A stretch of 64,000 nucleotides of DNA from Dendrophyllia cribrosa (Eukaryota > Cnidaria > Anthozoa > Scleractinia > Dendrophylliidae). Under the pieces are notes generated by a model. It saw only the letters and a program-made list of their open reading frames with translations. It made no database searches and was not told the origin of the DNA. The stretch is from positions 237,501-301,500 of the forward strand of contig JAJLRJ010000008.1 in assembly GCA_024195265.1 (NCBI GenBank), in the 5' to 3' direction. Numbering within the stretch: position 1 is the first letter of the stretch; each line of letters opens with the position of its first letter. Position numbers and translations under genes: made by a program. This document shows positions 56,301 to 64,000 of the stretch, one piece after another.

Positions 56301-59300
56301 GCTCTCCTTCAAAAGATTGATTTGTTCTGATGAAGGGCCAGCAATAAAGAGATTTAAAAGTTGATGATTCAAGCGCTAGCTCTCCTTCAAAAGATTGATT
56401 TGTTTTGATGAAGGGCCAGCAATAAAGAGATTTAAAAGTTGATGTTTCAAGTGCTAGCTCTCCTTCAGAAGATTGATTTGTTCTGATGAAGGGCCAGCAA
56501 TAAAGAGATTAAAAGTTGATGATTCAAGCGCTAGCTCTCCTTCAAAAGACTGATTTGTTCTGATGAAGGGCCAGCAATAAAGAGATTAAAAGTTGATGTT
56601 TCAAGCTCTAGCTCTCCTTCAGAAGATTGATTTGTTCTGATGAAGGGCCAGCAATAACAAGATTAAAAGTTGATGATTCAAGCGCTAGCTCTCCTTCAAA
56701 AGATTGATTTGTTCTGATGAAGGGCCAGCAATAACGAGATTAAATGTTGATGATTCAAGCGCTAGCTCTCCTTCAGAAGATTGATTTGTTCTGACGAAGG
56801 GCCAGTAATAACAAGATTAAAAGTTGATGATTCAAGCGCTAGCTCTCCTTCAAAAGATTGATTTGTTCTGATGAAGGGCCAGCAATAAAGAGATTAAAAG
56901 TTGATGTTTCAAGCGCTAGCTCTCCTTCAAAAGATTGATTTGTTCTGATGAAGGGCCAGCAATAACAAGATTAAAAGTTGATGATTCAAGTGCTAGCTCT
57001 CCTTCAGAAGATTGATTTGTTCTGATGAAGGGCCAGCAATAAAGAGATTAAAAGTTGATGATTCAAGCGCTAGCTCTCCTTCAAAAGATTGATTTGTTCC
57101 GATGAAGGGCCAGCAATAAAGAGATTAAAAGTTGATGTTTCAAGCTCTAGCTCTCCTTCAGAAGATTGATTTGTTCTGATGAAGGGCCAGCAATAACAAG
57201 ATTAAAAGTTGATGATTCAAGCGCTAGCTCTCCTTCAAAAGATTGATTTGTTCTGATGAAGGGCCAGCAATAACGAGATTAAATGTTGATGATTCAAGCG
57301 CTAGCTCTCCTTCAGAAGATTGATTTGTTCTGACGAAGGGCCAGTAATAACAAGATTAAAAGTTGATGATTCAAGCGCTAGCTCTCCTTCAAAAGATTGA
57401 TTTGTTCTGATGAAGCGCCAGCAATAAAGAGATTAAAAGTTGATGTTTCAAGCACTAGCTCTCCTTCAAAAGATTGATTTGTTCTGATGAAGGGCCAGCA
57501 ATAACAAGATTAAAAGTTGATGATTCAAGCGCTAGCTCTCCTTCAAAAGATTGATTTGTTCTGATGAAGGGCCAGCAATAAAGAGATTAAAAGTTGATGT
57601 TTCAAGCGCTAGCTCTCCTTCAGAAGATTGATTTGTTCTGATGAAGGGCCAGCAATAACAAGATTAAAAGGTGATGATTCAAGCGCTAGCTCTCCTTCAA
57701 AAGATTGATTTGTTCTGATGAAGGGCCAGCAATAACGAGATTAAAAGTTGATGATTCAAGCGCTAGCTCTCCTTCAGAAGATTGATTTGTTCTGTTGAAG
57801 GGCCAGCAATAACAAGATTAAAAGTTGATGATTCAAGTGCTAGCTCTCCTTCAAAAGATTGATTTGTTCTGATGAAGGGCCAGCAATAACAAGATTAAAA
57901 GTTGATGATTCAAGCGCTAGCTCTCCTTCAAAAGATTGATTTGTTCTGATGAAGGGCCAGCAATAACGAGATTAAATGTTGATGATTCAAGCGCTAGCTC
58001 TCCTTCAGAAGATTGATTTGTTCTGACGAAGGGCCAGTAATAACAAGATTAAAAGTTGATGATTCAAGCGCTAGCTCTCCTTCAAAAGATTGATTTGTTC
58101 TGATGAAGGGCCAGCAATAAAGAGATTAAAAGTTGATGTTTCAAGCGCTAGCTCTCCTTCAAAAGATTGATTTGTTCTGATGAAGGGCCAGCAATAACGA
58201 GATTAAATGTTGATGATTCAAGCGCTAGCTCTCCTTCAGAAGATTGATTTGTTCTGACGAAGGGCCAGTAATAACAAGATTAAAAGTTGATGATTCAAGC
58301 GCTAGCTCTCCTTCAAAAGATTGATTTGTTCTGATGAAGGGCCAGCAATAAAGAGATTAAAAGTTGATGTTTCAAGCGCTAGCTCTCCTTCAAAAGATTG
58401 ATTTGTTCTGATGAAGGGCCAACAATAACAAGATTAAAAGTTGATGATTCAAGTGCTAGCTCTCCTTCAGAAGATTGATTTGTTCTGATGAAGGGCCAGC
58501 AATAAAGAGATTAAAAGTTGATGATTCAAGCGCTAGCTCTCCTTCAAAAGATTGATTTGTTCTGATGAAGGGCCAGCAATAAAGAGATTAAAAGTTGATG
58601 TTTCAAGCTCTAGCTCTCCTTCAGAAGATTGATTTGTTCTGATGAAGGGCCAGCAATAACAAGATTAAAAGTTGATGATTCAAGCGCTAGCTCTCCTTCA
58701 AAAGATTGATTTGTTCTGATGAAGGGCCAGCAATAACGAGATTAAATGTTGATGATTCAAGCGCTAGCTCTCCTTCAGAAGATTGATTTGTTCTGACGAA
58801 GGGCCAGTAATAACAAGATTAAAAGTTGATGATTCAAGCGCTAGCTCTCCTTCAAAAGATTGATTTGTTCTGATGAAGGGCCAGCAATAAAGAGATTAAA
58901 AGTTGATGTTTCAAGCGCTAGCTCTCCTTCAAAAGATTGATTTGTTCTGATGAAGGGCCAGCAATAACAAGATTAAAAGTTGATGATTCAAGCGCTAGCT
59001 CTCCTTCAAAAGATTGATTTGTTCTGATGAAGGGCCAGCAATAAAGAGATTAAAAGTTGATGTTTCAAGCGCTAGCTCTCCTTCAGAAGATTGATTTGTT
59101 CTGATGAAGGGCCAGCAATAACAAGATTAAAAGGTGATGATTCAAGCGCTAGCTCTCCTTCAAAAGATTGATTTGTTCTGATGAAGGGCCAGCAATAACG
59201 AGATTAAAAGTTGATGATTCAAGCGCTAGCTCTCCTTCAGAAGATTGATTTGTTCTGTTGAAGGGCCAGCAATAACAAGATTAAAAGTTGATGATTCAAG

Positions 59301-60643
59301 TGCTAGCTCTCCTTCAAAAGATTGATTTGTTCTGATGAAGGGCCAGCCATAAAGAGATTAAAAGTTGATGTTTCAAGCGCTAGCTCTCCTTCAGAAGATT
59401 TGTTCTGATGAAGGGCCAGCAATAACAAGATTAAAAGTTGATGATTCAAGCGCTAGCTTTCCTTCAAAAGATTGATTTGTTCTGATGAAGGGCCAGCAAT
59501 AAAGAGATTAAAAGTTGATGTTTCAAGCGCTAGCTCTCCTTCAGAAGATTGATTTGTTCTGATGAAGGGCCAGCAATAAAGAGATTAAAAGTTGATGATT
59601 CAAGCGCTAGCTCTCTTTCAGAAGATTGATTTGTTCTGATGAAGGGCCAGCAATAAAGAGATTAAAAGTTGATGATTCAAGCGCTAGCTCTCCTTCAGAA
59701 GATTGATTTGTTCTGATGAAGGGCCAGCAATAAAGAGATTAAAAGTTGATGATTGAAGCGCTAGCTCTCTTTCAGGAGATTGATTTATTCTGATGAAGGG
59801 CCAGCAGTCAGCTTTTGAATCTATTTAAGGTGGCCAGTTTACATTGTACCTCACTATCAACTTATTTGATAAAACCAAAGGAAAGATTTCCGTACAACCC
59901 CATACATTAGTTATGCATGCTGTTCTGAAAACTGAAACAAAAGCCAAAACAATAGAACTCCAAAAGCAAAACAATAGCACATACATGCATAATTAATGTA
60001 TGGGGTTATACGGAAATCTTACCAAACCAAATTTTCATGTTTCACTTCCCCACCAATGCAACACCACAGTTTCTTTAGAAACCAGCCCCTTTATACAATA
60101 CAATGCAATGGTTTTATTCTGGTGAAAAAAATAACCCACACAGGACCAGTTTTCAATTGTGTTTTTATATATCAATATTCATTTCACCTTCTCAATTAAA
60201 GCATCCCTCTTTTCTTCTTTGAGCAAATCGATCTTGTTTAATACCACCACCATCTTCTCACACAGAATCTCTCCAATCACCAGACACTCAGCAGTTTGGG
60301 TCTGCATTCCTTTGGTGACATCCACTACAAGCATCATCATATCAATGATCTGAGCGCCTCCAATGATCGTCCTGATAAGAGAAGCATGGCCTGGACAGTC
60401 AACCAGTGTGAACTGCAGCAGATCATAAGGGTGCTGCTTCAAATGCTCGGGAAGGGGTACTTGAAATGAGGAGAAGCCCAGATCAAGAGTGATTCCACGC
60501 TCTTTACTCTGGGGATTCTTGTCGAAAGAAGCAGTAGAAGCGGTAGAGCTCAAAGCTTTAGCAAGAGATGTTTTTCCACTGTCGATGTGACCAAGAACTC
60601 CAATATTGAAGTTCAAAATGTGTTTACCCAAGGAGGCCGCCAT
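53342..60643 (-). CDS. EEFSEC: Selenocysteine-specific elongation factor eEFSec, two coding exons
   Basis: eEFSec is a GTPase that brings selenocysteyl-tRNA to UGA codons with SBP2 and the SECIS element. Exon 1 (60643-60188, 152 codons) holds the GTPase motifs: G1 GHIDSGKT at 18-25, switch region KERGITLDLGF about 47-57, G3 DCPGH at 82-86 and G4 NKID at 136-139. Exon 2 (54625-53342) begins MTKKLTKTLENTKF and carries the SAKPGGPD stretch, the beta-barrel domain 2 (CFSIRGQGTVMTGTILSG), domain 3 (KFHITIGHETVMGKLQ) and the C-terminal domain IV (FKRYSYDPKKKMIQT, stop TGA). Total is 579 aa; the human protein is about 596. Donor AAG/gtgaaa and acceptor tttttcag are in frame. The start at 60643 is chosen because MAASLGKHILNFNIG matches the family; the frame stays open upstream to 60829. 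The single coding intron is 5.6 kb of minisatellites. Confidence 0.95.
54787..55470. repeat. 69/81-bp minisatellite, nine copies with alternating variants
   Basis: Each unit has ttagattatgagctcgag and catcaactgtcatgcatag, then aatcaagagtgaataa, with or without tctaattaacaa. Variants tagtcacctgc and tagtgacccgc alternate strictly over the first eight copies, so the recent amplification unit was a dimer of about 150 bp. EEFSEC intron. Confidence 0.93.
55480..55745. mobile_element. TIR element with a duplicated right end
   Basis: ttttagtataaatctact at the left is inverted at 55654-55672 (agtagatttatactaaaa). A second diverged copy of the right end (gtagccaataagagaaca to gtagatttatacta) follows at 55680-55745. 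EEFSEC intron. Confidence 0.7.
55890..59800. repeat. 77-bp minisatellite, about 50 copies, with higher-order structure
   Basis: The unit includes aagattgatttgttctgatg, aagggccagcaataa, gagattaaaagttgatg and attcaagcgctagctctcct. Variant units recur at spacings that are multiples of 77: the gacgaagggccagtaataac variant recurs at intervals of about 539, 693, 231 and 539 bp, and the ctgttgaaggg variant at 57791 and 59254 (19 units). A SINE tail is inserted near the left end. EEFSEC intron. Confidence 0.95.
56022..56097 (+). mobile_element. SINE 3' fragment inside the 77-bp array
   Basis: ctggaaagtgtccccaatta through gacacttaaataaagtga and (tta)n matches the tail of the SINE at 29832-30110, nearly identically. 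The array resumes directly after it with ctgatgaagggccagc. Confidence 0.9.
59883..60020. repeat. Palindromic MITE
   Basis: aagatttccgtacaacccca and tggggttatacggaaatctt are inverted ends, and pairing continues over tacattagttatgcatg / catgcataattaatgta. EEFSEC intron, 160 bp from exon 1. Confidence 0.85.
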
Positions 60644-60749
60644 CTTGGAAAGAGCAATGCGGTCGAATTTGCGAGAGGGGATTGGGTCTAGCGCATGTGG
60701 AATGTACTGAATGTATGGTGAAAAAAGAACGGCGTGTATTAAATTCAAG
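60644..60749. promoter_or_regulatory. Divergent promoter region shared by EEFSEC and SUPT4H1
   Basis: Only 106 bp separate the EEFSEC ATG (minus, 60643) and the SUPT4H1 ATG (plus, 60750). No TATA box is evident. The minus strand at the EEFSEC start reads ccaagatggcggcc, which matches the YY1-type motif AAGATGGCGGC seen at many TATA-less start regions. The transcription starts may overlap the opposite gene's first exon. Confidence 0.65.
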
Positions 60750-63700
60750 ATGGAGAGTGTTCCAAAGGAGTTAAGAAATCTTCGAGCTTGTCTGCTTTGT
60801 TCTTTGGTGAAGGTAAGAAGTTTAGCCATTATCAGGTAGAGGGAATGTTCTAGTTGATTTGGAACCAGTTTCTTGTAAATTCCTGACTTTGTTCTCCGTA
60901 ATATTTATCCAAATTTGCGCGCCTGATACCGCCAAGTTTCCACCAAAGATAAAATTAAGAGTTTTCTACTTTGTATTTTTGTAGTAGCCGTGTGATTTGT
61001 GACTCATTCTTGAAACCAACTTGTGAAATATTAAGTCTTTGTAAATTCACATGCATTTTTGATTTCAGAGATTTTTGTATGGCTTGCAAGGCTGTGCTCT
61101 TAGAAGAATCACAGGGAGCCCAAAGGCTCCCAACTATGAAATCTGGGGTGCCAGTTTTTCTAGTCGCCCGAAGATAAAAGTAAAGAGCCTGAGGCCCCTG
61201 GGCACAGCTAGAGCACAGCCCTGGCTTGGCCTTCTGTCCAGGGTGAGATGTAAAATGAAAAAATCAGCTTGTGACCCGAAAAAACTGACCCTTGGTCTGT
61301 GGACCCCCTGTACGGACCGGGTCAACGGACTGCTTATGGACCGGTCCACGGACCACCCCTACCGACCCCCCTCTACAGACCACCCCCCAAAGAGACATAA
61401 CAATTGAAGGGCTGAGAGCATAACCAATCTTTGTCGAATTTTAGGCCTTTTTTTTTCTTGCTCAGATTTGTCCATTTTTGGCATGTGAACTACAAATTCG
61501 TTGCAAAACATTGTTCAGAATTTTTTCTGTTTTTTTTCCCCGTCATTTTCAAGAAATACGGTGTGCACAAAAAAATTGATGGCTCCTCTTGTAACACAAT
61601 ATTGCGGTAAGCTTATGTTTTCACACTGACATGGTTCGATATTTTTTTAAAATCAAACGTAAGGATTTTTGACGAACGCAAAAGAAGAAAAATTAAATAT
61701 ATTTCATAATGTCCAGTTCACAAAAAAAGGATACTAAGCGTGAATCGAACCTGGGGCCGGCCGAGTTCAAATCCCGGACCCAACCCACGAGACCATCGAG
61801 GAACACATGCTTAATCAAGACTAAGTTTTAATATTTAAAAGTAGATATGTATCAAAACGCGTATCTCGATTTGAAAATCCTTTTGGATCGATTTAAATGA
61901 TGCATTAAAGACTCCAAATGCGAACAGCCGGCCAGCAAGAACTCACTTCGAGCTGCCCAAAGCTGTATTTCAAGTGCCCAACCACGCACAGCAGACCCAT
62001 CTGCCACTGTCGCAAAGCATGTCGGGAAATCCTACTGCAAAACCGAAATGGAACTTCCCGCCCGAAAATTAGAATAAAATACTATAAGTCTGGAAGCACT
62101 TTGGATATCGGGCATTTCGACTATGGCACAGGATGGGAAATGGTCCATTATGCGCAACGCTGCCCCCTTTCTGATCTGAAGTGTTTCCAGACTTTCCCGC
62201 TAGCTCGCATATTCTCGCGGCCAATCTGCTTTGAAATGGCGTCAAAATTGCGCTCTGAATGTACAGTCAAAGCACTGGAGGGCCAGAACTCTGCTTTTTT
62301 CAGGTGAAATTAGTCAAATGTGTTAGGGTTAGTGCAAATTTGTCAAGGGTTTGTGATATTATTCGCTGTACGTTAAAATGATGCAAATCTGAGTAAGCAA
62401 AAATAAAAAAAGGTCTTAAATTCGACATAGGTTGGTTATGTTCTTGGCCCTTCAATTATAAATAAGCTGAAAGTGTTGACTTACCAGTTGTTATGATAGT
62501 TCACTCGTGTCGGCGACCGTTATGCTTTGTAGATTTAACCAGATTTAACAGACTCGAGGTCAAACTTGGTTGCAAATTCATTACACATTGCCATTTCCTT
62601 CACTGTGGCAATGTAAGGAGGAAGACTGGAGTGCTTGGTAAATGACCAATAACTACCGATATTTTCTATTTGTGCTTTCTTTACCTCCACCATTTTTTTC
62701 GGCCCAATTTCTCGCTGGTTTATGAACTCGTCCAGGCTTCACAAATTAGAGTACCAAATTGGTCAGCGGAATTACAAATATTAACAAGCCTGGTAAATAT
62801 GTTCATTTTCTTTTCTTCTTTGACTTTAGGTAATTATCTCCCTTTGCCTAAACAGCTTTTGAACATTATTTTTGTGTTTAAAACAAAATTAATGTATTGT
62901 GTGATGAGGAAAAGTGAATCCTATACACATGCTATTTTATTTGAAGTGTCCGTAGCTACCACTTCATACTCTTCAGTTATTTGTAATTGCTCTGATGAAA
63001 TTCTTTGTTTAGTTTCAGGGGGTGGGGGTGGGGGGGCTGGTGGTGGGTGTGGTGGGGGAAGCACTTTCAAAATATCTTGCACTGCCATTTGAGAAGAACA
63101 GAAGGAATTGTTCCATGGTACAACACAACAGCTCATGGTGTTTATTAGACATGCACCATCTTCCCTCTCCTCTCTCTCTCTCTCTCTCTCTCCAGAATAC
63201 CATTGTGTCATATCCTTCATGGTTTTTGCTTTTTATTCCAACAACATTTCTTCAATAAGGTGTATGCCCAAGACAATAATTAGCATAAATCAAAGGTTTG
63301 TGTGAGAATTCAATGGATAAATTTAATTATGGACCTAGAAGCACAAACAATTCTACACAGATTCAAAACTTTTTTATACATGTAAATGAAAATAATTTTA
63401 TTTATCCCAGATTTGCTTTGGTTGTTTTTTACTACTACAACTGTAGATGATTTTTTTTTCATTGTAGACCCTAGAGCAGTTTGAATATGATGGTTGTGAA
63501 AATTGTGAGAAGCATCTGAGACTTAAAAACAACAAAGAAAATATTCTGACTTGTACAAGTGCAAACTTCGATGGGTAAGTTGTTCAGAGTGGTAAATGGT
63601 GAGATAGAAGCTCATGGAAATTTACATGTCAAGGTGTTCTTTATTGCTTTAAAGCAAAGAGAACCCAGAAAAAGTTACCTCATATTGTACACTGTATACA

Positions 63701-64000
63701 CAGATATCTCCTCTTTATTTCCATCCCTTGAAAAGAGACTTCTTCATGTTTACAATGGCTTTGTTAATAGTATTGACTCATTACTATGCTGTGTCCTCAG
63801 TAAAGAAAAAAAATAACTATATTTAGAGAGGAAAGCCACATCAGCCGTAGCTAGTTTTCATGCAGGTCCTCTATCCAGATCAAATTGGAATTTAGAATGT
63901 TGGTTTTTGAGGAGAGGGGAAACCTGAGTACCCGGAGAAAAACCTCTCGGAGCAAGGAGAGAACCAACAACAGACATGACCCCGGGGAGCACTGCTCCCC
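60750..64000 (+). CDS. SUPT4H1: Transcription elongation factor Spt4 (DSIF small subunit), first two coding exons; continues past window
   Basis: Spt4 pairs with Spt5 to form DSIF, which binds RNA polymerase II and controls pausing and processivity. Exon 1 (60750-60812) encodes 21 residues, MESVPKELRNLRACLLCSLVK, ending at a gtaaga donor. Exon 2 (63468-63574), after an attgtag acceptor, reads TLEQFEYDGCENCEKHL to TSANFDG and ends at gtaagt with one codon split. The Zn-binding cysteines CX2C (14, 17) and CX2C (31, 34) are all present. Family length is about 117 aa, so roughly half remains downstream of 64000. Intron 1 is 2.65 kb and contains no other recognised gene. Confidence 0.92.
61290..61385. 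repeat. Imperfect ggaccg-rich repeats
   Basis: Several variants of gtctgtggacc, acggaccgggtc and accgacccc follow one another in both orientations. Function unknown; SUPT4H1 intron 1. Confidence 0.6.
61727..61800 (-). repeat. tRNA-like sequence, probably SINE-derived
   Basis: The minus strand has a possible B box (ggttcgattcacg) preceded by an arm-like ccgggatttgaactcgg and an A-box-like ggtctcgtgggtt. The cloverleaf is poor, so a true tRNA gene is unlikely. It lies in SUPT4H1 intron 1. Confidence 0.3.
63012..63059. repeat. G-rich low-complexity tract
   Basis: gggggtgggggtggggggg and ggtggtgggtgtggtggggg runs, followed at 63161-63192 by a (ct)n microsatellite. Both are in SUPT4H1 intron 1. 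Confidence 0.85.
63875..64000 (-). mobile_element. SINE fragment cut by the window end
   Basis: The reverse complement reads ggttctctccttgctccgag, agaggtttttctccgggta and ccaatttgatctgg, the body of the SINE at 29832-30110. The tail is missing and the head lies beyond 64000 or is replaced. SUPT4H1 intron 2. Confidence 0.85.

Noticed and set aside
55890..59800. Hammerhead ribozyme in the 77-bp repeat (ctgatga core present in each unit)
   Set aside because: The unit lacks the matching GAAA and the closing helices in the needed order, so I see only the chance core heptamer.
61918..62307. 129-codon plus-strand open frame in SUPT4H1 intron 1
   Set aside because: No recognised domain, and codon pattern looks non-coding; it lies between two good Spt4 exons.

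Overview
The window is metazoan nuclear DNA, most likely from an anthozoan cnidarian such as a stony coral. This is inferred from three conserved animal genes with many short GT-AG exons, a tRNA-headed SINE, CR1/L2-like LINE pieces, and dense small inverted-repeat elements and minisatellites. No database was searched; species is not determined.

Layout. 1-10.2 kb holds mobile DNA: a frameshifted integrase-type transposase gene with a zinc-ribbon first exon (420-2861, minus) flanked and interrupted by an inverted pair of a 460-bp repeat; nested MITEs (3.3-3.85 kb); two head-to-tail TIR elements (4.22-7.40 kb), the larger carrying a zinc-knuckle protein gene; a tRNA-derived SINE-like element; and a LINE 3' end.

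10.2-50.1 kb is one minus-strand gene, a strawberry notch homologue (SBNO). I reconstructed 36 coding exons whose lengths sum to 4,677 nt (1,558 codons plus stop). The Walker A motif, DECH box and C-terminal helicase motifs are intact. Its introns contain nearly all the repeats in this part, including a 4.75-kb satellite of 16-bp units in intron 11, a LINE in intron 9, and several arrays touching splice sites. Exon 32 (576 bp) is exactly six in-frame copies of a 96-bp ancestral exon.

53.3-60.6 kb is a minus-strand gene for the selenocysteine-specific elongation factor eEFSec: two coding exons, 579 aa, and a 5.6-kb intron filled by two minisatellites. 106 bp from its start codon, on the plus strand, begins SUPT4H1 (Spt4, a DSIF subunit). 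Its first two coding exons are present and the rest lies beyond the window, so the two genes appear to share a divergent promoter.

The three genes are general housekeeping or regulatory functions (helicase-like transcriptional regulator, selenoprotein translation, transcription elongation) with no evident shared pathway. The most unusual feature is in SBNO: tandem repeats have repeatedly captured or abutted splice sites. Examples are a tandemly amplified exon flanked by a 9-base microhomology that is itself a strong 5' splice site, and an intronic array in which each 36-bp unit carries a copy of the exon-15 end and its splice donor.
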